Positions 56,181 to 64,000 of a stretch of DNA of 64,000 bases are shown here, one piece after another (the first letter of the stretch is position 1; each line of letters opens with the position of its first letter). Source of the DNA: an uncultured Rhodospirillaceae bacterium (GTDB lineage: Bacteria > Pseudomonadota > Alphaproteobacteria > Rhodospirillales > Rhodospirillaceae); assembly GCA_943787205.1 (NCBI GenBank), contig CALSLN010000017.1:61131-125130 (forward strand), given 5' to 3'. Under the pieces are notes generated by a model that saw nothing but the letters and a program-made list of their open reading frames with translations, did not search any database and had not been told where the DNA came from. The position numbers were made by a program, and so were the translations under genes.

Positions 56181-58958
56181 ATGGCGGACTACCTGTCTAG
56201 CCAACTCGTCAGGACCTTATCTCCGACTATGACCCGCTATCAACCAAGACGCCGAAAATCAAACTCGATAGCCCGATTATTTATAGGGTTTGGATTACTT
56301 CTACTGCTATCCGGCACTACCGTAATTATTTTCCGGTCCACACTTATCGAATATGCGGTGATGAGCGTGCTAACCGACGAGGGTTTCAGCCCGCAAGACA
56401 TTCGAATAACGCAGGCCGACCTATCTGGCCTGGTGATTGGGTCCGGGTCTTTAGGGGACGGGGCAATTACGTTCTCGACTATTGAAATAACCTATACCCC
56501 CTCTTCTTTGTTGGACGCTAAAATTCTCGAGTTAAACCTTGTCGGGCTATCGGTTAAGGGCAAATGGGACGAAGCCGGCATTACATTCGGCTCTATTGAA
56601 ACTCAAAGCAGCGGTCGTGGTCAGTCTTCAGATCCGATAACGCCAGCGACCGGCACAGACACCACATTTCCGTTTGAGAGCATCACAATTGCAGGGATGG
56701 TCATAAAACTTGAGCTTCCAAGCGGCTTGATCGCTCTGAATCTGAATTCAAGATTGGATGCCAAGGCCGATGCCTTAGCAACCAAGGGAGGCATCGAAAT
56801 CGTCGGACCTGGCTTGTCCGGAGAAGCGCGCTGGCAGGGCGATTTACGCCCTGAAAACTATTTGATGTCATCGCTCAGCGGAACGATAAATCTCAAAGCA
56901 ACTGAATTTCTCATTCCTGGAGTTAACGATACCTATACGGCAGACCTGAACCTCATGGTTACTTCAGAAGACGGAGCCCTCTCGATTGATACAGACCGGG
57001 ACATCTTACTTTCCGGGCCTTGGCCGGGCACTCTAGCCTTAGCGAATGGCGACCAAGCGTTTACGCCCCAGTTTAATATTTCCCTCACTAAGTCATCTGA
57101 AAATGCCGCTTTTGTTCGTCTATCAACACTGGAAACAAGCATTCGCGGCGAGATCGATTTCAACATCGGACTAACTACGCCTTTTGGTAAAGGAACGTTA
57201 GAAAGCCTTGGATGGGCGACTTTTGGCAAAGATGGTCTTCCGCGAGATTTCAAATTCGAGCGACTTAATATTCATATTGAGGACGCCATATCTCCATTTG
57301 GCGCTCTGGACGCAACTGTCACCGCCGATGGCTTGAAAGGCCCCCTGGCCCTTGCAGAAGGCCCGGTTTCATTTTCGGGCAGAATTAAGGATGGAATCTT
57401 CACAAACGGCACATTTTCAGAGCTTGCCATCGATACACAGACGACTTTTCGCCTAGACGGTCTGTCCTTGGCTTTTGCCCTCGACACCCTCACCACTCAA
57501 ATTGACAACTTGATCTACGATGATTTAGTGACTGGAACTGGGCCTATTCGTATCGTGTTGGCACGTGGTATCGGAGCAACCCAAACAGCTAATATTGTGT
57601 TTGGGGCAGACGGCAGCGCCACCTCGACCTTCGATACTGCACTTCAGATCAATGTGCCTGAGGCTAACTTAGATCTAAATAATAGCTCACTATTATTATC
57701 AACCAAATTACCTTCCCTATGGCTTGAAGGATATTGGGTCCCTGATGACGACGTATTAGAGGCTCAAATCAAAGTGCAGAGCGGGGCCTTAAAATCAGAT
57801 CTGGGCAGCCTCTCCAACATCAATCTCAACATGGTTGGTGACCTCAGTGACTTCGAAGGTCAATTTAAAGCAATCGCGAAAATGGGTCCGCCCAGGCCAG
57901 GAAAAGAAGAGGGCCTAGCACTAGAAGGCACCCTTACTGGAAACAATAATACTATTATTACTCAAATGGTTAGTTCCATTTCCTCAGGTGATATCTTATC
58001 CGAATTTACGGCGTCATACGACAAAACCAGCCAAACTGCCGTCTCGAGGGTCCTGATCGGTCCGCTCGCCTTCGGGGGTCAAAACATAAGCGCATCGGAC
58101 ATGCGGCCTCTAGGCCTGCCCTTTACCCCGACATCCGGCGAACTTGCAGCCGTTCTCAATCTCGCTTGGGGAGATACGCCGCCGACCACAGAATCCTCGA
58201 CGATCTACTTAAAGGGCATCGAGGTTGAGGCAGGGACCTATCGCGTACAAGGGCTAAACTCTGCCATTACCCTGAAGACCCTATGGCCCCCAAAAACTGA
58301 AGGGCCTCAGGCCGTCTCGGTGGGGCTTCTTGATCCCGGCTTACCAATGACAAATGTTTTGGCGAGCTTCTCAATTGAGGACCCGTCTGTCGTCGAAGTG
58401 CAAAATATCTCCATGACCTTCGCAGATGGCGACATCTCGGGTGAATCCGTTTTACTGGCGCTTGATGATCGTGAGAGTACAGCTACCCTAACAGTGTCTG
58501 ACATCGCTCTTCCGACATTGGCTCAACTTAGTGGATTAGCCGGGCTCGAGACGACAGGAACGCTCTCGGGCACGATACCTGTCAGACTTGTTGGCGGCGA
58601 GGTCTTTGTCGTTGACGGAACTCTTAGTACGACAGAACCGGGGTCTATCCGGTACCGGCCAGATCAAACCACAAGCGCTTTGACGACAGGCGAAAATGGC
58701 ATGACCTTAGCCATGAAAGCCTTAGAAAATTTCCAATATGAGTCCATCTCAGTTCAAGTCTCAGGGTCTATCCAAAACGAGTTGGAAGCGAAGCTTGCTA
58801 TCAAAGGCCGCAATCCAGGCCTTTATGGCGGCTACCCAATCGACTTTAACCTCAACTTGAGCGGTGAGCTGGCAAACATCATCCGTGATGGCACAGTCGG
58901 GTACAGGGTTCCGGAGACGATAAAACAGCAGCTCATGAACTTTCCTGGCACACAATAA
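56181..58958 (+). CDS. ydbH: YdbH-family intermembrane transport protein
   Basis: The protein has 925 residues. One N-terminal membrane helix (RLFIGFGLLLLLSGTTVIIF) anchors a long beta-rich periplasmic body of the AsmA/TamB-like, bridge-forming type. The C-terminus (ALENFQYESISVQVSGSI, LAIKGRNPGLYGGYPIDFNLNLSGEL) matches YdbH. In E. coli YdbH spans the periplasm and moves phospholipid outward with the lipoprotein YnbE, redundantly with TamB and YhdP. The start may be ATG 56181 or 56229. ynbE and ydbL follow, as in enterobacteria. Confidence 0.85.
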   Translation: MADYLSSQLVRTLSPTMTRYQPRRRKSNSIARLFIGFGLLLLLSGTTVIIFRSTLIEYAVMSVLTDEGFSPQDIRITQADLSGLVIGSGSLGDGAITFSTIEITYTPSSLLDAKILELNLVGLSVKGKWDEAGITFGSIETQSSGRGQSSDPITPATGTDTTFPFESITIAGMVIKLELPSGLIALNLNSRLDAKADALATKGGIEIVGPGLSGEARWQGDLRPENYLMSSLSGTINLKATEFLIPGVNDTYTADLNLMVTSEDGALSIDTDRDILLSGPWPGTLALANGDQAFTPQFNISLTKSSENAAFVRLSTLETSIRGEIDFNIGLTTPFGKGTLESLGWATFGKDGLPRDFKFERLNIHIEDAISPFGALDATVTADGLKGPLALAEGPVSFSGRIKDGIFTNGTFSELAIDTQTTFRLDGLSLAFALDTLTTQIDNLIYDDLVTGTGPIRIVLARGIGATQTANIVFGADGSATSTFDTALQINVPEANLDLNNSSLLLSTKLPSLWLEGYWVPDDDVLEAQIKVQSGALKSDLGSLSNINLNMVGDLSDFEGQFKAIAKMGPPRPGKEEGLALEGTLTGNNNTIITQMVSSISSGDILSEFTASYDKTSQTAVSRVLIGPLAFGGQNISASDMRPLGLPFTPTSGELAAVLNLAWGDTPPTTESSTIYLKGIEVEAGTYRVQGLNSAITLKTLWPPKTEGPQAVSVGLLDPGLPMTNVLASFSIEDPSVVEVQNISMTFADGDISGESVLLALDDRESTATLTVSDIALPTLAQLSGLAGLETTGTLSGTIPVRLVGGEVFVVDGTLSTTEPGSIRYRPDQTTSALTTGENGMTLAMKALENFQYESISVQVSGSIQNELEAKLAIKGRNPGLYGGYPIDFNLNLSGELANIIRDGTVGYRVPETIKQQLMNFPGTQ

Positions 58959-59081
58959 GTCTAGGCTTTTGCCACTAGCGTCATGACATTGCCTCAATTA
59001 CCATGCGAACTAGAGACATGGTGGAGCTGTCAACGAAAACGGCGCCAGAAAACCATAAGCCGTAAATGTTGGGAGCCGTCC

Positions 59082-59312
59082 ATGACAGACGTTAGGCAGT
59101 CGCGATCCACAAAGTTCAGTGATCCGCGAACATTTTCAATAATAGCGTGCTATGTTATAGTTGCGTTATCTGGCTGCTCACCAACGGTAAAGGTTGAAGC
59201 GCCTGACAAACCCATCGTCATCAACCTCAACATCAAGATCGAACAAGAGGTCCGGATTAAGGTTGAAAAAGGTGTTGAAGACCTACTTTCCGACAATCCA
59301 GACATCTTCTAG
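59082..59312 (+). CDS. ynbE: YnbE-family lipoprotein
   Basis: The protein has 76 residues from ATG 59082, which has GGGAG upstream. A lipobox ALSGC near residue 32 is followed by the conserved KPIVINLNIKIEQEVRIKV. In E. coli YnbE sits in the outer membrane and stacks on the end of YdbH to complete the bridge. Starting at 58983 instead would bury the signal, so the shorter form is right. Confidence 0.87.
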   Translation: MTDVRQSRSTKFSDPRTFSIIACYVIVALSGCSPTVKVEAPDKPIVINLNIKIEQEVRIKVEKGVEDLLSDNPDIF

Positions 59313-59338
59313 GTGACCGTCTTTTCAGGAGTTGCGAC

Positions 59339-59692
59339 ATGACGCACATTATCAATCCCACCAAGTCACTATTTGCCATGGCTGTTATTCTGCTCGGGAT
59401 CGGCTTCGTTAGCCCTGCTAACGCTATTACTTTGGGTGAAGCTAGAACTCAGGGCTTAGTTGGAGAAAAACCTAACGGCCTCCTTGGCGCTGTCTCTTCA
59501 AATGCTTCAGGTGAAATCTCCACCCTCGTCCAGAGCATTAATGAGGCTCGATTGAACAGTTACCGGCAATTGGCAACTAAGGATAACGCCCCTCTTGAGG
59601 CCGTCCAGGCGATAGCTGGCGAAAAGCTCACGGGCAAAGCACGGCAGAGCGGCTGGTATCACATGGATATTTCGGGAAACTGGTCACGATAA
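59339..59692 (+). CDS. ydbL: YdbL-family (DUF1318) periplasmic protein
   Basis: The protein has 117 residues with a Sec signal ending ANA (about residue 29). The core ITLGEARTQGLVGEKPNGLLGAV and a C-terminal AIAGEKLTGKARQSGWYHMD match YdbL. In E. coli it moderates YdbH-YnbE assembly. It is 26 bases after ynbE and completes the three-gene operon. Confidence 0.87.
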   Translation: MTHIINPTKSLFAMAVILLGIGFVSPANAITLGEARTQGLVGEKPNGLLGAVSSNASGEISTLVQSINEARLNSYRQLATKDNAPLEAVQAIAGEKLTGKARQSGWYHMDISGNWSR

Positions 59693-59711
59693 ACCAGCAA
59701 CAAAGCATCAC

Positions 59712-60116
59712 CTAGAATCTAGCTATACCAACACTGGTGGAAGCTTCCGGCGTGCCAGCTAGAGACTGATTAAACTCGTATACACGAATTTGCTTCTCGG
59801 CCTCAGGAATTGAAGAAGATTTGGGAAGAGATGCCTGGACCTGAGCCTGCATCATTGCTGTACCAACCTCTCTTGAGACAAAAATCCCACCGAACTTGAT
59901 GTTACCATCACGCTCTTGCCCAAACGCTGGCTCTTCCTGCCCGCGTAAATTCTTCCATCGCTCATCATATTGGACCGCCTCATCACCTGGCCTTGCACCG
60001 ACCGTCGTTCCTAGTGCGTCTACCTGGCCAAACGAAGTCGCATTTCCCACGCGAACAGAAGCAACCCGTGCCGTAGCCGGTGCCAGCGTAGTCGATGAGA
60101 CTAAAGCCGTGCTCAT
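59712..60116 (-). CDS. Hypothetical protein, Ser/Thr/Ala-rich
   Basis: The protein has 134 residues and is not recognised. The N-terminus is low-complexity Ser, Thr, Ala and Val; the middle reads YDERWKNLRGQEEPAFGQERDGNIKFGGIFVSREVG; the C-terminus has a glutamine-rich helix. There is no signal or membrane segment. It is convergent with ydbL and ends 19 bases from it. Coding is supported by ATG placement and clean length, not by a known family. The look is of a small structural or flagellar-associated protein, but I cannot support that. Confidence 0.55.
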   Translation of the reverse strand: MSTALVSSTTLAPATARVASVRVGNATSFGQVDALGTTVGARPGDEAVQYDERWKNLRGQEEPAFGQERDGNIKFGGIFVSREVGTAMMQAQVQASLPKSSSIPEAEKQIRVYEFNQSLAGTPEASTSVGIARF

Positions 60117-60263
60117 GTCTTAATACCTAAATCGCGCAGAATTTTTTATAGCTTTTATATCCAATAAACCTACGCCCATTCGATGTCAAAAGTCAAGATT
60201 TCTGCGGTTTTGACACACAACTATTAACTTCTCGATTCCGCGCTATCGGGCTAAGAATACACC

Positions 60264-60776
60264 ATGGAACCCCTCAGTTTACGGACCAATACCGACGGCC
60301 GCGTATTCGTCTACGCACCCTTTTCTGCGTGCGACTTACCCCAAGTTGGACTGTCAGATATTGACCGAGCGTGGAAAATGGCCAGTTTATCAGTAGAAAC
60401 CGGCATAATACTGACACTCACAGCGCCAGAAGGTGTCATTTTTCAGAGCAATAATGACACGATCGTACAGGTGAAATTCGACGACTTTGACGCCCTATTT
60501 TGGGTCAATGCCATACATAATAGCGCCTTCAACCTTACAACGATCAAAGGGCTATCAGTGTGTTTTAGAATGCTAGCGCTCTACCACCTGATGGCTGAAA
60601 GCGATTGGACAAGGCCCCTCTTCAGCTTTGATCGTAAAAACAATCTTCGGATTGATAAAACACTCATCGCCGCTGCAGCAACGGCTTCACTAACCACAAA
60701 CGGACTATTCGATTCCGAAGAGATCAGGCATGAAACTGGCGTTAATTTCGAAAACGCCCGTGCAATAGAAAATTAA
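60264..60776 (+). CDS. Hypothetical protein
   Basis: The protein has 170 residues and is not recognised. It is mostly mixed alpha/beta with a long hydrophobic helix-like stretch (TTIKGLSVCFRMLALYHLMAE) but no signal peptide. It is divergent from 59712 by 147 bases. Its last four bases overlap the end of the small minus-strand membrane-protein gene, so the two are convergent. Codon use looks like that of its neighbours. Confidence 0.6.
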   Translation: MEPLSLRTNTDGRVFVYAPFSACDLPQVGLSDIDRAWKMASLSVETGIILTLTAPEGVIFQSNNDTIVQVKFDDFDALFWVNAIHNSAFNLTTIKGLSVCFRMLALYHLMAESDWTRPLFSFDRKNNLRIDKTLIAAAATASLTTNGLFDSEEIRHETGVNFENARAIEN

Positions 60777-60871
60777 CCCTGCAACGCGAACGCCACGACG
60801 GACCATAGGTAGATAACTCCGAATAGACCAAGTAAAGCTAGTGAATCTTTTAGGTAACGAGTTGCGTCCAT
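60773..60871 (-). CDS. Predicted SOS-controlled 32-residue membrane protein (SidA-like by context)
   Basis: This short gene encodes 32 residues: a charged start (MDATRYLKDS), then one hydrophobic helix (LALLGLFGVIYLWSVVAFAL) and a Gln-Gly end. Two GTTC-N7-GTTC motifs, the alphaproteobacterial LexA box, stand 20 and 49 bases upstream of its ATG. Caulobacter SidA has the same design: a LexA-controlled inner-membrane peptide of 29 residues that blocks division. Sequence homology to SidA cannot be judged here. The ribosome site (GGGATGAAGCAG) is modest. It is too short for standard gene callers. Confidence 0.6.
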   Translation of the reverse strand: MDATRYLKDSLALLGLFGVIYLWSVVAFALQG

Positions 60872-60890
60872 TTCTGCTTCATCCCAATAT

Positions 60891-60905
60891 GTTCATGAAT
60901 TGTTC
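60891..60905. promoter_or_regulatory. LexA (SOS) box, GTTC-N7-GTTC
   Basis: GTTC at 60891-60894 and 60902-60905 are separated by seven bases, the direct-repeat LexA site of Alphaproteobacteria. It is 20 bases upstream of the small membrane-protein start and in plus-strand orientation. Confidence 0.6.
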
Positions 60906-60919
60906 TTATCTGGAAAAGA

Positions 60920-60934
60920 GAACATTTAGAGAAC
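60920..60934. promoter_or_regulatory. LexA (SOS) box, minus-strand orientation
   Basis: On the minus strand it reads GTTCTCTAAATGTTC. TTGACA (60939-60944, minus strand) abuts it as a possible -35 element, so LexA binding here would block transcription toward the small membrane protein. dusA starts 68 bases away on the other side and could also be affected. Confidence 0.68.
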
Positions 60935-61001
60935 ATATTGTCAAGAGCCGTCCTGCGATGTAACAGCGCATTAGAATTTATAGTCTCCACCAGGCTCAAT
61001 C

Positions 61002-62009
61002 ATGGCTGAACAAGACCTTCACTTAAGCGAAAGCCCTCATAGGTTCTGCATCGCACCAATGATGGCGTGGACGGACCGACACGCGCGTTATTTTCTTAGA
61101 CTCATAACCAAGAACGCTCGCCTCTATACCGAGATGGTCCCGGTCAACGCCCTATTACATGGAAATCCAGCCCGTTTTCTAAGGTTCGATCCCTCCGAGC
61201 ACCCGGTTGCATTACAACTTGGAGGCTCCGATCCAAGATCGTTGGGAACAGCAGCAAAAATTGGCGAGGACTGGGGATACAACGAGATCAACCTCAATGT
61301 TGGCTGTCCAAGTGATCGCGTTTCAAGCGGCAACTTCGGCGCGTGCCTCATGGCAGAGCCAAAATTAGTGGCCGACTGCGTTTCCGCGATGTCCGAAGCG
61401 TGCTCAGTACCGATAACGGTCAAGTGCCGTATTGGCATCGATGAAATGGATATTGGCAAACCTCTCGACGAGTTCGTCGCTGACGTCATGTCAGCAGGAA
61501 GCAGAACAATCGTGGTTCACGCAAGAAAAGCTTGGCTAAAAGGACTGAGTCCCAAAGAAAACCGCCAAATACCACCGCTTAATTATGAGCGGGTATATGA
61601 CTTAAAACGGAGCTTCCCAACAGGCTCCATAGTAATAAATGGCGGAATCACGACAGTAGAAGAAAGCCTGGCGCATCTCAGTTATGTAGACGGAGTGATG
61701 TTGGGTCGTGCTGCTTACGAAACCCCATATATCTTATCCGACATCGATAATCTGATATTCGGCGCATCAGTGAATAGCCCAACACGCTTAGAGATCGTCA
61801 GGGGGCTCATCCCATATTGCCGCAGAGAAATAGCTCAAGGAACCCGCCTCCACAATATAACCCGCCATATCTTGGGGTTATTTCATGGGTGCCACGGCGC
61901 TCGTGGATGGCGCCGTCACTTAAGTACATATGCGGTAAAGGCTGGCGCAACGGAGTCCACAATTATGGATGCACTTGAGTACGTCGCACAGGATCAAAAA
62001 GCAGCTTAG
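61002..62009 (+). CDS. dusA: tRNA-dihydrouridine synthase DusA
   Basis: The protein has 335 residues. This FMN enzyme reduces uridine 20/20a in the tRNA D-loop. Motifs are RFCIAPMMAWTDRHARYFLR, LQLGGSDP, EINLNVGCPSDRV (catalytic Cys in the loop GNFGACLMAEP), TVKCRIGID, IVVHARKAWLKGLSPKENR and NGGITT. The DusA subgroup is marked by MMAWTDRHxRYF and the ARKAWLxGLSPKENR block. The start at ATG 61002 has only a weak ribosome site. It lies next to a divergent LexA-box region. Confidence 0.95.
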   Translation: MAEQDLHLSESPHRFCIAPMMAWTDRHARYFLRLITKNARLYTEMVPVNALLHGNPARFLRFDPSEHPVALQLGGSDPRSLGTAAKIGEDWGYNEINLNVGCPSDRVSSGNFGACLMAEPKLVADCVSAMSEACSVPITVKCRIGIDEMDIGKPLDEFVADVMSAGSRTIVVHARKAWLKGLSPKENRQIPPLNYERVYDLKRSFPTGSIVINGGITTVEESLAHLSYVDGVMLGRAAYETPYILSDIDNLIFGASVNSPTRLEIVRGLIPYCRREIAQGTRLHNITRHILGLFHGCHGARGWRRHLSTYAVKAGATESTIMDALEYVAQDQKAA

Positions 62010-62200
62010 AACCTAGTGTCAGGTATGTTGCGGCTAAACTTAAGCCTGTTGTAACTTTTTACGGATAATGTCCGACCAAATTAAAGCCGTTACAGAAAAC
62101 ACGGTAAAGGCTGGGCAACATGAATTGTCCGTCATCAAAGTATTTGGAACAGAAGGGTTGATAAACTAAGAGAGAGTTTGGCCCATCATGTTTGTTGATT

Positions 62201-63181
62201 TTAAGCGGCGTCTTTGCGGTGTTGCAAGCGCCGTTGTTTGATGGTGTTTCGTTTGATCCTTTCCCTTTCGATTAGAATGGTTTCGCCGCGACCAAAGTAG
62301 ACATCGGCGGGTGTCAGATTGCTCAGACTCTCGTGATAGCGGTGGTGATTGTAGTAGGTGACGAAGCGTCCGATGTTGGCCTTGAGATCACCCGGTAGAA
62401 AGTAGTTTTCCAGCAAGATGCGGTTCTTCAAAGTCTGATGCCACCGTTCAATCTTGCCCTGCGTCTGTGGGTGATAGGGAGCACCACGCACGTGATCCAT
62501 ACCGTTGTCAGCGAGCCACTCGGCCAGTTCACCAGAGAGGTAAGACGGTCCATTGTCTGAGAGCAGACGTGGCTTGTGTTGAACCTCAACCTGATCACAG
62601 CCTGAGGCCTGTAAGGCCCGTTCCAAAGTGTCCATCACATCACTGGCCTTCATGGTCGTGCAGAGAGTCCAGGTGATGATGTAACGCGAGTAATCATCCA
62701 GGATGGTGCTCAGATAAAACCAACCCCATCCGATCACCTTGATGTAGGTGAAGTCGGTCTGCCAGAGTTGGTTGATACGGCTCGTCTTGTCTTTGAACTC
62801 ACTGCTTGCCTTGATCACCACAAAGGCTGGGCTGGTGATCAGGTCATGGGACTTGAGAAGCCGGTAAACACTAGCTTCCGAGACGAAGTAGGCCTGCGTA
62901 TCAGTGAAGCGTACCGCCAGTTCCCGGGGCGACAGCTCCGGGTTCTCCAGGGCCATATGGATAATCCGGTCACGGATGTCATCCGGGATCCGGTTCCACA
63001 CCCGCGACGGCTTGGGCGACTTGTCTTCGAGAGCTTCTACCCCGCCCTCCAGATACTTGTCGTACCAGCGGTAGAAGGTGGTGCGGGGAACCCCGAGCTT
63101 ATCCAATGTGCGTTTGGCCGGCAGGTGCGACTGTTCAACCAGCTTGATGATCTCAAGCTTCTCGGAGGCAGGGTATCTCAT
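62201..63181 (-). CDS. IS3-family transposase OrfB (DDE domain)
   Basis: The protein has 326 residues. An N-terminal helix-turn-helix (LEIIKLVEQSHLPAKRTLDKL) precedes the rve integrase core with catalytic D, D and E in WQTDFTY, LLSDNGPSY and GKIERWHQT. Its start overlaps orfA by four bases in the -1 frame, and its frame is open upstream to the A7G slippery run, so the active transposase is probably an OrfAB fusion. The sequence is intact. Confidence 0.93.
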   Translation of the reverse strand: MRYPASEKLEIIKLVEQSHLPAKRTLDKLGVPRTTFYRWYDKYLEGGVEALEDKSPKPSRVWNRIPDDIRDRIIHMALENPELSPRELAVRFTDTQAYFVSEASVYRLLKSHDLITSPAFVVIKASSEFKDKTSRINQLWQTDFTYIKVIGWGWFYLSTILDDYSRYIITWTLCTTMKASDVMDTLERALQASGCDQVEVQHKPRLLSDNGPSYLSGELAEWLADNGMDHVRGAPYHPQTQGKIERWHQTLKNRILLENYFLPGDLKANIGRFVTYYNHHRYHESLSNLTPADVYFGRGETILIERERIKRNTIKQRRLQHRKDAA

Positions 63182-63552
63182 TCTTCGTCTCCCCCATCCC
63201 CGATCATGCTTTTTTTAAGCAGACGCAGTTCGAGGGCCTGTTCAGCCACAACCTCCTTGAGATCACGCGCCTCGCGGCGAAGATCCTTGACCTCGCCTGT
63301 GTTGGCCTCACGTGCCGTATCACCAGCCAGGCGCTTCTTCCCAGCTTCAAGGAACTCCTTCGACCAGGTATAATACAGGCCCTGGGCAATGCCCTCCTGA
63401 CGACAAAGCTCGGCAATGCTGTCCTCGCCCCGCAATCCGGCGAGCACAATACGAATCTTCTCCTCGGAAGAATAACGCTTGCGCGTCTTACGCCGGATAT
63501 CCTTTACAGTCCGGTCTGCTGCTTCTTGATGACGTTCTGTTCTCTGTCTCAT
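63178..63552 (-). CDS. IS3-family transposase OrfA (helix-turn-helix)
   Basis: The protein has 124 residues. A KRYSSEEKIRIVLAGLRGEDSIAELCRQEGI helix-turn-helix domain binds the element ends, and a C-terminal leucine-zipper-like coiled coil (LRREARDLKEVVAEQALELRLL) serves dimerisation. The slippery A7G run lies ten codons before its stop. The sequence is intact. Confidence 0.92.
   Translation of the reverse strand: MRQRTERHQEAADRTVKDIRRKTRKRYSSEEKIRIVLAGLRGEDSIAELCRQEGIAQGLYYTWSKEFLEAGKKRLAGDTAREANTGEVKDLRREARDLKEVVAEQALELRLLKKSMIGDGGDEE
63209..63216 (-). promoter_or_regulatory. Programmed -1 frameshift site A7G in the IS3 element
   Basis: AAAAAAAG on the minus strand near the end of orfA is the standard IS3-family slippery sequence. 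A -1 shift here leads without a stop into orfB. No pseudoknot was analysed. Confidence 0.65.
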
Positions 63553-63599
63553 CGTTCACTCCTTACGGTGACGATGAGCCAAAAACGCTCCCTTATGCA

Positions 63600-63949
63600 A
63601 TTACCCTAATTAGTTCCATTGGTGCTGACGGGGTACATGGACTCGTACAAAGGCTCTGAATGTAAATGTCTGCTTCGACCTGAGCGCATTCATTGGCAAA
63701 CAATGCATGTCCATCCGTCGAATTAGATGCAAGGCCTGGGTCACGCCGCAAAACCTTAATGTCCAAATCAGACGCCAACTCAATAAGGTCTGGAGACTCT
63801 GTATCGAGGTAGACGTCATCGATCAGATCACACTCGAGCAACTGCCGAAGCTTGCGCTTAAAAAGGTGTTCTACATCCAGGATCGCAGTATTTTTGTTCG
63901 CGATCCTTTCGCTCTGTCCCTTTGCCGGTACGAAGGCCACCACACGCAT
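63600..63949 (-). pseudogene. Acylneuraminate cytidylyltransferase, 3' part lost at the IS element
   Basis: About 115 residues of a CMP-sugar synthetase are present. ATG 63949, with a GGGGAG site upstream, begins VVAFVPAKGQSERIANKN, the nucleotide-binding motif, and YLDTESPD, LASNSTDGHALFANE and DIYIQSLCTSP follow. Reading is cut at the IS end with a stop a few codons inside it. The missing part is not found on the far side of the IS (62010-62158). Family members activate sialic, legionaminic or pseudaminic acids for surface glycans. Confidence 0.75.
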
Positions 63950-64000
63950 GACCGATCTCCCCATAATCTCAGGTATTAAAATCCACCCCTATCCTAGCGC

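Larger units (their letters stand above)
62159..63599 (-). mobile_element. IS3-family insertion sequence
   Basis: The element is about 1.44 kb with overlapping orfA and orfB. The ends are tentative: the left end inward from TG at 62159 and the right end inward from CA at 63599 share an imperfect inverted repeat (TTTGGCyCATC). No clear target duplication was found, so a flanking deletion may have followed insertion. The truncated cytidylyltransferase gene begins at the right end. Confidence 0.75.

Noticed and set aside
62010..62158. Missing 3' half of the cytidylyltransferase on the other side of the IS
   Set aside because: Translation of the minus strand here gives no family motif and early stops, so the gene does not continue.

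Overview
The window reads as the chromosome of an alphaproteobacterium, probably uncultured and related to the Rhodospirillales. The evidence is an NDUFS4-like complex I subunit gene next to two tRNA genes, two GTTC-N7-GTTC motifs (the alphaproteobacterial LexA box) before a tiny membrane-protein gene, a ydbH-ynbE-ydbL trio and an Mrp-type antiporter operon. Assignments rest on reading motifs by eye; no database search was run.

Layout. 0-3 kb: the tail of an amidase, then queD, queC and queE (7-deazaguanine synthesis), then a PEP-mutase-family gene bracketed by two copies of the queE 3' end. 3-9.2 kb: a Tat-exported thiamine-diphosphate enzyme with a c-type cytochrome, plus three ChrR-like cupin proteins (one frameshifted) and two SnoaL-like proteins on divergent strands. 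9.4-12.6 kb: a decayed hybrid sensor kinase. 12.7-16.3 kb: an alpha/beta hydrolase and a convergent peroxiredoxin, split by a small-protein plus Tat-methyltransferase module that is flanked by a 220-bp diverged direct repeat. 16.4-26.4 kb: a cation antiporter, a cytochrome c, and a membrane-fusion protein with two RND permease genes, both frameshifted in this assembly.

26.4-46 kb is the most unusual part. A same-strand run (37.4 to 28.0 kb) holds a Tat-exported SAM methyltransferase, its small partner protein, a TonB-dependent receptor, a cytoplasmic methyltransferase paralogue, two broken membrane-transport genes and two exported NAD(P)-fold proteins. A divergent LysR regulator, a Tat-exported aldo/keto reductase, a Tat-exported nitrilase-fold protein without its catalytic cysteine, a Tat-exported DUF1838 protein and three alpha/beta hydrolases with His in place of the nucleophilic Ser follow. 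I infer an outer-membrane uptake and periplasmic modification pathway built from folded, cofactor-loaded Tat substrates. Its substrate is unknown.

46-64 kb: a cytochrome c-PQQ dehydrogenase fusion, a DUF192 protein, a ten-gene Mrp-like antiporter operon with three large MrpD-type subunits, a Panacea-domain protein, ydbH-ynbE-ydbL, two hypothetical proteins, a predicted SOS-controlled 32-residue membrane protein, dusA, an IS3-family insertion sequence and a truncated cytidylyltransferase.

A caution covers the whole window. At least six genes carry frameshifts, and most of those I resolved are single-base changes in short homopolymers. Some may be assembly errors. The sensor kinase lesions (two nonsense codons and an in-frame deletion) look like true decay.
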